From JBBPYC01 sp038200275 (GTDB lineage: Bacteria > Pseudomonadota > Gammaproteobacteria > Burkholderiales > Burkholderiaceae_C): DNA of 51,906 nt. The position numbers and the translations under genes were made by a program. The notes under the pieces are model-generated. The model was not told the origin of the DNA. It saw only the letters and a program-made list of their open reading frames with translations, and did not search any database. This document shows positions 43,611-51,906 of this stretch, piece after piece. The stretch covers positions 1 to 51,906 of the forward strand of contig JBBPYC010000023.1 of the NCBI GenBank assembly GCA_038200275.1, in the 5' to 3' direction. Numbering within the stretch: position 1 is the stretch's first letter; each line of letters begins with the position of its first letter.

Positions 43611-45061
43611 GCTGTCGCTGCCGCTTTGGGTGTCGTCGCGCCGGTCGTTGCACTTGCCGGCGTAACCGATCGCGTGGCGTTCGGCGTGTCACCCGCGCCC
43701 ATGTCCCAGTACAAACCCGTCATCAGGCCAAGTCCTTCACGCAGCAGTTCGGGCGGCAGATGTTCGTTCGGCGCGTGCTGCGAGCAGCCTGGGTACGAGT
43801 GCGGCACCCAGACCGTGCGCAGGCCCAGCACGTCGGTGAAGATGTCGTTGGGCAGAGAGCCGCCCAGGTTCGGCAGGATGGCCGGTTTCTTGCCGCAAGT
43901 CTTCGCGATCGATGCGGCGGCCCATTGCACCCACGGGTCTTCCGGGTCGATTCGGGTTGCGTGAAACATCTCTTCGCGGGTGGCCGCGATCTGCACCGTC
44001 GGGAAGCCGTGCCGGTCCAGATGGCGGCGCAGCGCAGGCAGGATTTGTGTGTCGTCAATGCCCACCACAAAGCGCAACTGGCAACGTGCCCAGGCACGTG
44101 GCGGAATGGCATTGACGGGCATGTCGGGGTTGCCGGTCTTGCAGGCCAGCACTTCGAACGAACACCAGCCGAACACACGCTCGGCCGGCGACAGGCCGGG
44201 CTCGCCCCACCAGGGTTCGATGATCGGGCCATCGGCGCCGCCGTCCACTTCGCAGTCGGCCAGCGCGCGGCGTACGGAGGCCGGCAGTTCGGTGGGCACC
44301 CACTCCGGGATGCGTATCTGCCCGGTCGCAGAGACGATGGTCGCAATCGCGTGCGCAAGCTGGATGCCGGGGTTGGAGATCAACCCGCCCCAGTTGCCCG
44401 AATGGTGGCCGCCAGCGCGTGCTTCGATGCTCAGATCGAAGTTGAAGCTGCCGCGCGAGCCGAGGAAGATCGTCGGTCGATCGGCGCGCAGCCGAGGCCC
44501 GTCGGACGCCATCAGCAGGTCGGCGCCGAACAGCTCGCGGTTCTCGTCACACAACTCGCGCAAACCCGCTGAGCCGGTTTCCTCACCCATCTCGATCAGG
44601 TACTTGGCATTGAAGCCGAGCCGGCCGCGCTCGGCGATTACATTGGCCAGGGCCTGCAGGTTGACCGAATGCTGGCCCTTGTTGTCCGCAATGCCGCGGC
44701 CGTACCAGCGGCGGTCCTGCTCGGTCAGGGTCCAGGGGGACAAGCCGGTCTTCCATTCGAGTTCGAGCCCTCGGATCACGTCGCCGTGGCCGTAGCCGAA
44801 CACGGTCGGCAGATCAGGGCCTTCGATGCGTTGCGCAAACAGGAACGGCGCCTTGGCGCGCGCATGTGTGAGGGTGCGGCACTCGAAGCCCATCGCTTCG
44901 AACGCAGGTTGCATCTCGTCGGCAAGATAAGCGGCGAGCACTTCAAAACGCGCGGGGTTCTGACTTTCCGTCGGTACGGCAATGCGGCGCGCCAGGGTGG
45001 CACGAAATTCGCCGGAATCAAACTGCTCGCCGGCGCGGGCGATGGCTGCGGAACGGGTCAT
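43607..45061 (-). CDS. M20-family metallopeptidase (ArgE/DapE/CPG2-like)
   Basis: A 484-residue M20 metallopeptidase. Zinc and catalytic residues appear in FGYGHGDV near residue 88, WYGRGIADNKGQ near 120, EMGEETGS near 155, and a C-terminal PHSYPGCSQHAPNEH segment with His near 440. A dimerisation domain lies between about 205 and 350. The pattern fits dipeptidases and carboxypeptidase G2-like enzymes; the substrate could be an imported dipeptide. It starts 27 bases after the DppF-like stop and overlaps the next M20 gene by four bases, placing both peptidases in the transporter operon. The C-terminal 30 residues are Ala/Thr-rich and variable. Confidence 0.87.
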   Translation of the reverse strand: MTRSAAIARAGEQFDSGEFRATLARRIAVPTESQNPARFEVLAAYLADEMQPAFEAMGFECRTLTHARAKAPFLFAQRIEGPDLPTVFGYGHGDVIRGLELEWKTGLSPWTLTEQDRRWYGRGIADNKGQHSVNLQALANVIAERGRLGFNAKYLIEMGEETGSAGLRELCDENRELFGADLLMASDGPRLRADRPTIFLGSRGSFNFDLSIEARAGGHHSGNWGGLISNPGIQLAHAIATIVSATGQIRIPEWVPTELPASVRRALADCEVDGGADGPIIEPWWGEPGLSPAERVFGWCSFEVLACKTGNPDMPVNAIPPRAWARCQLRFVVGIDDTQILPALRRHLDRHGFPTVQIAATREEMFHATRIDPEDPWVQWAAASIAKTCGKKPAILPNLGGSLPNDIFTDVLGLRTVWVPHSYPGCSQHAPNEHLPPELLREGLGLMTGLYWDMGAGDTPNATRSVTPASATTGATTPKAAATA

Positions 45062-45088
45062 GATGTCCTCGGTGAAACGATGATGAGG

Positions 45089-46153
45089 TCAGCTCAAAGC
45101 CACAGTGGCTTCGGGCACGAAAACGGGGTTGACGAGATGGCACGCTACAGCGCCTTGTGGCCTGCGGACCAGCAGCGGCACCACGCTGTCGCAATGTGCA
45201 AGCCGTTGCGCACAGCGCGGGTGAAACGGGCAGCCCGGCGGTGGGTTGAGCGGGTCCGGGAACGCAAGGCCCAGGCCGGTGTCGGGCACGCCAAGTCCTG
45301 GCTCCGGCGTCAGCACCGACTGCAGCAGCGCCTGCGTGTAGGGATGGCGCGGCGTGCGAAACAGCGTAGCCGTCGCAGCCTGCTCGACCACCTGGCCCAG
45401 ATACATCACCGCAACCTGTGTAGCGATGTGCTCGACCACCGCGAGGTTGTGGCTGATGAAGACATAGGTCAGGCCGAACTCACGCTGCAGGTCCATCAGC
45501 AGGTTCAGGATCTGCGCCTGCACCGATACGTCCAGTGCAGACGTGGGCTCATCACAGATCACGATCTCGGGCCGCATCACCAGCGCCCGCGCGATCGCAA
45601 CGCGCTGGCGCTGCCCGCCGGACAACTGGCCCGGCGTGTGGTCTGCATAACGCGCCGGCAGACCGACACGGTCCAGCATCTCGATCGATTGCCGGCGCCG
45701 CTCGGCTGCATTGCCCAGCCCGTGCACTTCGAGCGGCAATGACACGATCGACGCGATGCCGCGACGTGGGTTGAGCGACGAGTACGGGTCCTGAAACACT
45801 GGCTGCACGCGCCGCGCCAGGGCCTTGCGGTCGAGCACGCGCAGATCGGTGCCGGCCAGCGTGATGTGCCCGCTGCTGGGTGGCAAGAGGCCGAGCAGCA
45901 GGCGCGCCATGGTCGACTTGCCGCAGCCCGATTCACCGACGATGCCGAGTACATCGCCGCGCGCCAGTGTCAGGCTCACGCCATTTACGGCATGCAAGGT
46001 GCGCTTGGGACTGAACAGGCCGGCGCGTACGGTGAAATCGCGCGTAAGGTCGTGCGCCTGCAACAGCGTCTCACCGTTGTCACCGGTGGAGGCAGCGTCG
46101 CGCGCGGTAGAAGCGCTTGCCCTCACGCCATCGATCGGGTTTGCCGTGGTCAT
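45089..46153 (-). CDS. Oligopeptide/dipeptide ABC ATPase, DppF/OppF-like
   Basis: A 354-residue ATPase with an N-terminal polar extension. Walker A GESGCGKST near residue 72, Q-loop FQDPYSSLNPR near 118, signature LSGGQRQR near 175, Walker B VICDEPTSALDV and H-loop FISHNLAVVEH follow in order. The oligopeptide-family C-terminal domain carries the Cys-rich GCPFHPRCAQRLAHC segment (possible iron-sulphur or zinc site). It pairs with the upstream ATPase to drive the two permeases. The ATG overlaps the upstream stop in ATGA. Confidence 0.9.
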   Translation of the reverse strand: MTTANPIDGVRASASTARDAASTGDNGETLLQAHDLTRDFTVRAGLFSPKRTLHAVNGVSLTLARGDVLGIVGESGCGKSTMARLLLGLLPPSSGHITLAGTDLRVLDRKALARRVQPVFQDPYSSLNPRRGIASIVSLPLEVHGLGNAAERRRQSIEMLDRVGLPARYADHTPGQLSGGQRQRVAIARALVMRPEIVICDEPTSALDVSVQAQILNLLMDLQREFGLTYVFISHNLAVVEHIATQVAVMYLGQVVEQAATATLFRTPRHPYTQALLQSVLTPEPGLGVPDTGLGLAFPDPLNPPPGCPFHPRCAQRLAHCDSVVPLLVRRPQGAVACHLVNPVFVPEATVALS

Positions 46154-47154
46154 GCTGACACTTCGTCCAAGATACAGCGCCAGCCGTGCCCAGCCACCTC
46201 TCGCTGCGGCACCGTCTGCTCACACTGCGGCTGCGCATAGGGGCAGCGGCCACGAAAGCCGCAGCCATGAAACTCGCCGATCAACGATGGCACGGTGCCC
46301 GCGATGGTGCCGAGCCGGCCGCCGGGCACGGTGCGGCCGGGCACCGGGATACAGCTCAACAACCCGCGTGTGTAGGGGTGCCGGGGTGTGGCGAACAACT
46401 GCTCAGCTGTGCCCTCTTCGACGATCTGGCCTGCATACATCACGGCCACGCGATGCGCAATACGCGCCACCACGCCGAGGTCATGCGTGATCAGCATCAT
46501 CGCGATGCCGAGCTCCTGCTGCAGATCGGCCAGCAGCCGCAGGATCTGCGCCTGGATCGTCACGTCCAGCGCGGTGCTGGGCTCGTCGGCAATCAGCAGT
46601 TCGGGCCCGCACATCAGCGCCATCGCGATCATCACGCGCTGGCGCAGGCCGCCGGACAGTTGATGCGGGTACTGGCTGAGACGCTCTGCAGCGGACGCGA
46701 TGCCGACCTTGCCGAGCAGTTCGATCGCGCGGCTTCGGGCATCGGCCGGGGTGGCGCGGCGGTGATGCCGATAGGGCTCCATCAACTGGTCGCCGATGGT
46801 GTAGGCCGGGTTCAGCGCCGTCATCGGCTCCTGAAAGATCATCGCCATGCGGTCGCCGCGCAGCGCGTTCACGCGCTTGGGCGAAGCCGACGCCAAGTCC
46901 TCGCCGACCAGCGCGAGCCGGCGCACGCGGCGCGTGGCTGCGCGCGGCAGCAAGCTCATCAGCGCAAGCGACGTGATCGACTTGCCGCAACCCGATTCGC
47001 CGACGATGCAAAGCGTCTCGCCGCGCCGCACTTGGAACGACACGTCGCGCACCGCGTGCAGCGGGCCAGCGGAGGTCGCGATGTCCACACTGAGACCCTG
47101 CACGTCGAGCACGACGTCGCCGGTCTGTGGCGCCTGGGTCTCAGCGACGATCAA
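46150..47154 (-). CDS. Oligopeptide/dipeptide ABC ATPase, DppD/OppD-like
   Basis: A 334-residue ATPase with Walker A GESGCGKS near residue 52, FQEPMTALNP near 110, LSGGLRQR near 168, Walker B LLIADEPSTALDV and ITHDLGVVA. The C-terminal Cys-rich tail (GCGFRGRCPYAQPQC) marks the oligopeptide-type family. The start is TTG at 47154, overlapping the permease stop in TTGA and preceded by GGAGGG, which supports an unusual start. It works as a heterodimer with the next ATPase. Confidence 0.88.
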   Translation of the reverse strand: MIVAETQAPQTGDVVLDVQGLSVDIATSAGPLHAVRDVSFQVRRGETLCIVGESGCGKSITSLALMSLLPRAATRRVRRLALVGEDLASASPKRVNALRGDRMAMIFQEPMTALNPAYTIGDQLMEPYRHHRRATPADARSRAIELLGKVGIASAAERLSQYPHQLSGGLRQRVMIAMALMCGPELLIADEPSTALDVTIQAQILRLLADLQQELGIAMMLITHDLGVVARIAHRVAVMYAGQIVEEGTAEQLFATPRHPYTRGLLSCIPVPGRTVPGGRLGTIAGTVPSLIGEFHGCGFRGRCPYAQPQCEQTVPQREVAGHGWRCILDEVSA

Positions 47155-48065
47155 GCCCGGCCCTCCGGCGCCAGCAGATCGCGCAGACCATCGCCCGCCA
47201 GATTGATCGCAAAGATCAGCAAGCCGAGCGCGCTGCCCGGAATGGCGATGAGCCAGAACGAAAAGAACATGTATGCCTTGGCTTCAGAGATCATCAAGCC
47301 CCACGACGGCAACGGTGGCTGCACCCCCAGGCCCAGAAACGACAACGCGGCTTCCAACAGGATCGCGCTGGCGGCCTCCAGCGTGGCAACGACGATCAGG
47401 TGGGGCAGCACGTTGGGCAGCACCTCGCCGAGCAACACGCGCGCTGTCGATGCGCCAGCGGCCTGGGCTGCGGCCACGTAGTCGAGCGAGCGCACCTGCT
47501 GCGTGGCGCTGCGCATCACCACCGCGAACCGGTCCCACTTGAGCAGGCCCAGCACCATGATCACTACCCAGAGCGAGCCCCCCAGCAATGCCACGGTAGC
47601 CAGCGCCACCAGGATGACCGGCATCGACAAACGTGTCGTGATCAGGAAACTCACGATCAGATCGGTCGTGCCCCCGAAGTAACCAGCCAGCATGCCCATG
47701 GTGGTGCCGATCAGCCCGGAGATCAGCGCGACTGAGATGCCGATCAACAGCGAGATGCGCGCACCGTAGAACAACCGCGACAAATAGTCGCGCCCGAGCG
47801 AATCGGTGCCCAGCGGATGGAGCCAGCTGCCAGCGTCGTACCAGACCGGCGGCACGGTGCGCTGCGTCAGGTCTTGAAAGTAAGGGTCGTGCGGTGACAA
47901 CCAGGGCGCGAACAGTGCGACCAGCACGATCAGCAATAGCAGGCCACCGCCCACCAGCACCGCCTTGTTGCGCCAGATGCGCGCCCACCAGCCGTGCGCC
48001 GCCAGCGGCTGGGCCGCGAGCGCGTCGGCCGCGGTCAGCGTGGCTGTCTGCGTGACAGAGCTCAT
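47151..48065 (-). CDS. Peptide ABC permease, DppC-like
   Basis: A 304-residue inner-membrane permease. The N-terminal segment before the first helix is polar and about 35 residues long; the typical HPLGTDSLGRDYLSRLFYGARISL motif near residue 88 follows, then several membrane segments and the cytoplasmic loop AAQAAGASTARVLLGEVLPN that contacts the ATPases. It forms the pore together with the DppB-like permease. ATG at 48065 was chosen because the frame before it has no conserved sequence; the DppB stop is four bases away. Confidence 0.88.
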   Translation of the reverse strand: MSSVTQTATLTAADALAAQPLAAHGWWARIWRNKAVLVGGGLLLLIVLVALFAPWLSPHDPYFQDLTQRTVPPVWYDAGSWLHPLGTDSLGRDYLSRLFYGARISLLIGISVALISGLIGTTMGMLAGYFGGTTDLIVSFLITTRLSMPVILVALATVALLGGSLWVVIMVLGLLKWDRFAVVMRSATQQVRSLDYVAAAQAAGASTARVLLGEVLPNVLPHLIVVATLEAASAILLEAALSFLGLGVQPPLPSWGLMISEAKAYMFFSFWLIAIPGSALGLLIFAINLAGDGLRDLLAPEGRA

Positions 48066-48069
48066 CGAC

Positions 48070-48987
48070 TCAAGCCACCCGGATACGCGGGTCCAGCCAC
48101 GCATTCGCTACGTCGGACGCCAGCGTCAGCACCACATAGATCACCGACAGCAGCAGCACGATGCTCTGCATCACCGGAAAGTCCTTGAACGTGATGCTCT
48201 GGTAGGCCAGATAGCCCAGGCCGTCCAGCGCAAAAATCGTCTCGATCACGACCGAACCGCCCAGCAAATAGCCGAGCTGCACGGCAGTCAGCGCGACCAC
48301 CGGCACCACCGCGTTGCGCAGCGCATGCTTGAAAATCACGGTGCGGGCCGAGAGGCCCTTGGCACGTGCGGTGCGAATGTAGTCGGCATCCAGCACTTCG
48401 ATCATGCCGGCGCGGATCAGCCGCATGAATGCCGGCGCTGCGTAGTAGCCCAAGGCGATGGTTGGCATCACGAAATTCTGCCAACTGTCGCTGCCTGACA
48501 CGGGAAGCCAGCGCAGCGAGATCGCAAAAAGCATGATCAGCAGCAGCGCGAAGAAAAAGTTCGGCAGCGCCTGCCCCACCACCGCAAGGCCCAGGCACAG
48601 CCGGTCGATCCAGCTGTTGCGATACAGCGCCGCCAGCACACCCAGCGGAATCGACACCACCAGGGCGAATGTCAATGACAGCAGACCCAGCACCAGCGTG
48701 GTTTGCAGCTTGGACAGGATCAGCGGCGCGGCGGGTGTCTTGAAGTAGATCGACTCACCCAGATCGCCCTGCATCGTGCGGCCCAACCATTCAACGTATT
48801 GCACCGGCAGTGGCCGGTCGAAGCCGTAGGTCTGGCGGATCAGCACGATATCGGCCTGAGTAGCGCCCTCACCGGCGATCGCGATCGCAGGATCCCCGGA
48901 CAGGCGCAGCAGCCCGAACGCGATCATCGACACCGCCAGCGCAACCAACAGCGCCAGCCCGAGTCGCTTCAGGATGTAGATATGCAT
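48070..48987 (-). CDS. Peptide ABC permease, DppB-like
   Basis: A 305-residue permease. The start MHIYILKRLGLALLVALAVSMIAFGLLRLSGDP is the usual DppB first-helix pattern, followed by a periplasmic loop (VLIRQTYGFDRPLPVQYVEWL), five further helices and the cytoplasmic loop ARAKGLSARTVIFKHALRNAVVP that docks on the ATPases. It forms the transport channel with the DppC-like permease. It lies 37 bases downstream of the binding-protein stop on the same strand. Confidence 0.9.
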   Translation of the reverse strand: MHIYILKRLGLALLVALAVSMIAFGLLRLSGDPAIAIAGEGATQADIVLIRQTYGFDRPLPVQYVEWLGRTMQGDLGESIYFKTPAAPLILSKLQTTLVLGLLSLTFALVVSIPLGVLAALYRNSWIDRLCLGLAVVGQALPNFFFALLLIMLFAISLRWLPVSGSDSWQNFVMPTIALGYYAAPAFMRLIRAGMIEVLDADYIRTARAKGLSARTVIFKHALRNAVVPVVALTAVQLGYLLGGSVVIETIFALDGLGYLAYQSITFKDFPVMQSIVLLLSVIYVVLTLASDVANAWLDPRIRVA

Positions 48988-49024
48988 CGCAGGCGCAATT
49001 CAGCTTCTCAAGCCCGCGGCCGCA

Positions 49025-50566
49025 TCACTTCCAGCGCATCTCCCAGAAGCGCACCATCTCATCTGGATAAGCCTTAAATTCAAGGTCCCTGGCGGCCACG
49101 TAGTAGACCGGGAGCGACCACAGCGGCAGCGAATAAGCGTTGTCAGCAATTCGCTTCAATGCCTGCTGGTAAGCCTGCTTGCGCTCGGCCGGCTCGACCG
49201 TGTTGTTGCCCTTTTGCAGCAGGTCGCGCACTTCCGGATCGCGCGTCACGTCGTCGGCTTCGAACGTAAAGAACACCGGCGTGCTGGCCGATACGTCATT
49301 GACGGAGAACGAGCCCCAGGTTTGGTGCGTCATCGGCGCCTTGCCAGATCGCACCGCTTCTCGCATGGCCGCGTACTGCGAGAAATTGAGCTTGGCGCGG
49401 ATGCCGACCGCACGTAGGTTGTTGATCATCGCTTCGGTCTGGTTGCGCTCACGGTACGCATACAGCTCAATGTCGAAACCATCCGCAAAGCCGGCTTCGG
49501 CCAGCAGCTTCTTGGCCAGCGCCGGGTCATACGCATAGCGCGTCGCACCCTCGTCGGTGCAGCCGAACTGCGACGAGAAACACTGCGTATTCAGCACGCG
49601 CGAACCAGAACCAACAATGTTCTTCACAATGCCCGGCCGGTCGATCGCATGAGAGATCGCCTGGCGCACGCGAATGTCTTTCAGGGGCGGCGCGGGCGTG
49701 TTTTCCTGCGAATTGAACTGCATGAAGGCGATGCGCATCGTCTCCCCACTGACCACCTGCAGGTGCGGCACCTTGCCGGCTTGGTCGGCCTGGTCCTTCG
49801 GCACGTGCATGATGAAGTCGGTGCCGCCGGCCAGCGCTTCGGCCATCTGGGTCTGGCGGTCCGGGATGAAGCGCACCTCGAGCTTGTCGATCTTCGGCGT
49901 GCCTTTGGGCGAGTCCTTGAAGTAGTCGGCGTTGCGCTCCAGCGTGATCGACTTGCCGGGGGCGTAGGCCGTCACCTTGAACGGCCCGGTGCCCACCGGC
50001 TTCGCGTTCATGCCCTTTGGGCCCACTTCAGCATAGTACTTGGCCGGATGAATCACGACCGGGCCGGCCAGATATTCGATGGCCGCCGGGAAGACTTTCT
50101 TCGTCGTCACGCGCACCACGTAAGGCGAGATCTTGGTCGCCTTCTCAATCCAGTTGACGTTGGCCTGCGTAGTCACGGCATTCGCCGAGTCGGCCACAAA
50201 GTTCAGCGTGTAGACCACAGAATCCGCATCAAACGGCTCGCCGTTGTGGAATTTGATGCCCTCGCGCAGTTGAAACTCGATCGTGCGTTCGTCGATCTGC
50301 TTCCAGCTCTTGGCCAGGTTGCCGCTGTATTCATTGGTGGTGGCATCACGATAGACCAGCGTGTCCCACACATTGGCACCGATGATCACGCCGATGCGCA
50401 CATTGTTGAAGTAAGGGTCCACGCTTTCCGGCGCCTGGTCGTAGGCGAAGCGGACGGTGTTGTCTTTCTTGCTGGCGAAGGCGACGTTTGCGCTGGCAGC
50501 TAAGCCCGCGGCTAGAACGATGGCGATGAAGCGTCGCCCGAAGCGGGCGAACGGATTAACAGTCAT
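49025..50566 (-). CDS. ABC-transporter peptide-binding protein, DppA/OppA-like
   Basis: A 513-residue secreted solute-binding protein of family 5. A Sec signal (MTVNPFARFGRRFIAIVLAA, ending in an AFA motif near residue 31) is followed by the family pattern: YDQAPESVDPYFNN, the IEFQLREGIKFHNGEPFDADSVVYTL segment near 115, and PVGTGPFKVTAYAPG. It delivers peptides or amino-acid conjugates to the permeases encoded downstream. ATG at 50566 is preferred because AAGGA lies eight bases before it; a longer frame is open but adds a non-signal extension. The ligand class (di-, oligopeptide, glutathione-like) is not resolvable. Confidence 0.9.
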   Translation of the reverse strand: MTVNPFARFGRRFIAIVLAAGLAASANVAFASKKDNTVRFAYDQAPESVDPYFNNVRIGVIIGANVWDTLVYRDATTNEYSGNLAKSWKQIDERTIEFQLREGIKFHNGEPFDADSVVYTLNFVADSANAVTTQANVNWIEKATKISPYVVRVTTKKVFPAAIEYLAGPVVIHPAKYYAEVGPKGMNAKPVGTGPFKVTAYAPGKSITLERNADYFKDSPKGTPKIDKLEVRFIPDRQTQMAEALAGGTDFIMHVPKDQADQAGKVPHLQVVSGETMRIAFMQFNSQENTPAPPLKDIRVRQAISHAIDRPGIVKNIVGSGSRVLNTQCFSSQFGCTDEGATRYAYDPALAKKLLAEAGFADGFDIELYAYRERNQTEAMINNLRAVGIRAKLNFSQYAAMREAVRSGKAPMTHQTWGSFSVNDVSASTPVFFTFEADDVTRDPEVRDLLQKGNNTVEPAERKQAYQQALKRIADNAYSLPLWSLPVYYVAARDLEFKAYPDEMVRFWEMRWK

Positions 50567-50730
50567 AAGGCGATCCTTTGCATGGGTGGCGACTTGTACC
50601 GAAGCATCGTAGTGCATGCGCTGCAAAGCAGGCACTTTTGTAGACGTCACGCAAGGACCACGCCATGGCTGCAGCGACCGACGTGGATAACCAGCCGGTC
50701 TGTCAGCCAACCTGTCTGTCTGCGGATCGC

Positions 50731-50964
50731 TCAGGCCAACCGGTTCGTCTTCATGTCCGTGTTCACTACCCGGTGCGTCACCATCGATTCATGCAGCCGG
50801 CGGATCGTGTTGCTGCCGGTGTGCTCGAACAACGCAGGAAACGTCGCATGCGCGATGCAGGCCAGACCGCTGCCGACCATGCGCGCCCCGAAGCTGGCTG
50901 CGCGCACCCAGTGCTGGAAATAGGTTTCGTTGACGGACGCCAAGTGGAGCTGTGTTTTGGACAT
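50731..50964 (-). CDS. DUF6356-family small protein
   Basis: A 77-residue protein reading SVNETYFQHWVRAASFGARM, a short hydrophobic ACIAHATFPALF and a C-terminal RRLHESMVTHR. This is the pattern of the DUF6356 family of small proteins with one or two membrane-associated helices. The function is unknown. ATG at 50964 is preferred; a TTG at 50982 also opens the frame. It lies between the binding-protein gene and the divergent Lrp regulator. Confidence 0.65.
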   Translation of the reverse strand: MSKTQLHLASVNETYFQHWVRAASFGARMVGSGLACIAHATFPALFEHTGSNTIRRLHESMVTHRVVNTDMKTNRLA

Positions 50965-51045
50965 GGTTTGCTGCCTGAACAAGTTGATGGAGCAATCGTA
51001 TTGCGACCGCTGCGCAAAGTGCGTTCAAATTTGGTTGCTTTATCG

Positions 51046-51067
51046 GGCATCGGCGGAATACGATGCC
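51046..51067. promoter_or_regulatory. Inverted-repeat operator candidate before the Lrp regulator
   Basis: GGCATCG at 51046-51052 and CGATGCC at 51061-51067 form a perfect 7-bp inverted repeat with an 8-base spacer, 33 bases before the Lrp start codon and in the divergent spacer with the DUF6356 gene. Lrp/AsnC proteins commonly regulate their own gene; this site is a plausible target. Confidence 0.5.
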
Positions 51068-51100
51068 AGTTACATCATCCTTTGGGAAAATATTTTTCTT

Positions 51101-51559
51101 ATGGACTCGATCGACCGCAAAATCCTGTCGCTGCTGCAGCGCGATGCCGATGTGTCCGTCACCGACATCGCCAGCCAGGTGGGCCTGTCCACCACGCCAT
51201 GCTGGCGCCGCATCCAACGGCTCGAAGAACGCGGCGTGATCACACGGCGCGTGGCGTTGCTGGACCGTGCGCAGCTCAACCTCGGTGTCGACGTGTTCGT
51301 CGCGGTGAAAACGGCCGAGCACGACGCGAATTGGCTTGCCACCTTCGCGCAAGCTGTCACCGCGTTCGACGAAGTCGTCGAGCTCTACCGCATGAGCGGC
51401 GAGATCGACTACCTGATGCGCGTGGTGGTGCGTGACATCGCAGCGTACGACGACTTCTATCAACGCCTGATCCGTAAGGTGCGCCTGTCGGATGTGAGTT
51501 CGAGCTTTGCGATGGAGCGGTTGAAGTACACGACGGCGTTGCCGTTGGGGGCGGGATGA
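51101..51559 (+). CDS. Lrp/AsnC-family transcriptional regulator
   Basis: A 152-residue protein of usual Lrp length. Residues 1-60 are the HTH (MDSIDRKILSLLQRDADVSVTDIASQVGLSTTPCWRRIQRLEERGVITRRVALLD), and 65-145 the RAM effector domain (GVDVFVAVKT, VVELYRMSGEIDYLMRVVVRD). Such regulators respond to an amino acid. It is divergent from the DUF6356 gene, and the peptide transporter operon lies just beyond, so control of peptide or amino-acid use is plausible but inferred. ATG at 51101 begins the conserved HTH; the longer frame is not conserved. Confidence 0.9.
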   Translation: MDSIDRKILSLLQRDADVSVTDIASQVGLSTTPCWRRIQRLEERGVITRRVALLDRAQLNLGVDVFVAVKTAEHDANWLATFAQAVTAFDEVVELYRMSGEIDYLMRVVVRDIAAYDDFYQRLIRKVRLSDVSSSFAMERLKYTTALPLGAG

Positions 51560-51906
51560 GTGGGGGCGAGTCTGTTGCGGACATCTGACTTGGCCAACGT
51601 GGACGGCGGCAGCAGTCGATGCCTGGCTTTGGCCGTCTTCCAGGTCAAGTGTCCGCTTCCCTTTGAACCTGACTTTCGCTGTTGGTCGGCGGGATGCGAA
51701 ATTGTCAACAGGAAGCCGGTCACAGCCAGCGGCTGCTCCTGCCGGAAGCGAGCTGGCACTCCCGACCCCTATGCATAGCACTCAACTATGCGTAGTTGCA
51801 GTCGGCGGGATGGCAATCGATGAGCAACGACGCGGGCAACCTGCGGTCTCTGCCGTGAGCAGCTGTACATAGTTTTCCCGCCCAGGTGCACTGGCGTCTC
51901 CACAAC
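51560..51906. other. Terminal intergenic stretch, nothing recognised
   Basis: The last 347 bases show no convincing gene on either strand. CTATGCATAG near 51770-51780 is a small palindrome, with a similar CTATGCGTAG a few bases later. The next gene probably starts outside the window. Confidence 0.5.

Noticed and set aside
51768..51800. Small palindromes CTATGCATAG and CTATGCGTAG as a regulatory site
   Set aside because: Too short and not next to a recognised gene in the window.
1..51906. CRISPR arrays, rRNA and tRNA genes
   Set aside because: No regularly spaced repeats and no cloverleaf-like or rRNA sequence were noticed, though a structural RNA scan was not possible here.

Overview
The window looks like a chromosomal segment of a high-GC betaproteobacterium of the order Burkholderiales, most likely the family Comamonadaceae. 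The signs are an orphan Bug/TctC binding protein, a purE-purK-sua5 run, a separate type III pantothenate kinase, many Lrp/MocR/LysR-type regulators, and GC-rich hairpin repeats between genes. The genus cannot be fixed from the sequence alone.

Layout. (1) 1-7860 is accessory DNA: a probable IS21-type insertion-sequence end, a LysR regulator, a vapB-vapC-RHH antitoxin cassette with a clear promoter/operator, and a giant DUF4011-helicase-nuclease-DUF3320 protein on the opposite strand. That protein and the gap behind it are visibly poorer in GC than the rest, and it is the best candidate for a defence function. (2) 7861-15120 holds a minus-strand run (MFS-acyltransferase fusion, TelA, YiaAB), a divergent XRE regulator with a palindromic operator candidate, a secreted lipase-like lipoprotein, and a GDSL-type lipoprotein whose catalytic residues are all replaced. 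(3) 15257-23780 is core metabolism: sua5, purK, purE, cnoX-like, coaX, gph, a small lipoprotein and rep. (4) 23995-34062 holds transport and amino-acid genes: an AEC permease, DUF3309, YihY, a MocR regulator divergent from LysE-DMT-aminotransferase, a tannase-like esterase, PhzF and a cupin.

(5) 34149-40932 is a small catabolic cluster: a hydroxyacid dehydrogenase, a TctC binding protein and an enolase-superfamily enzyme in one operon, then an IS701-type element at 37528-38996 with TTAA target duplications, then an acyl-CoA synthetase. (6) 41113-41774 is a decayed MNT-HEPN toxin-antitoxin pair with both genes frameshifted. (7) 41789-50566 is a peptide uptake and hydrolysis operon read on the minus strand: binding protein, two permeases, two ATPases, two M20 peptidases. 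It ends in the headless remnant of a third ATPase, which marks an old deletion. A DUF6356 gene and an Lrp-type regulator follow.

Working together: the peptide operon would import oligopeptides or amino-acyl conjugates and cut them in the cytoplasm. The MocR block probably senses and exports or transaminates an amine or amino acid. The 1.5-7.8 kb island combines a toxin-antitoxin cassette with a nuclease-helicase. All functions come from motif reading and gene context; no database search was run.
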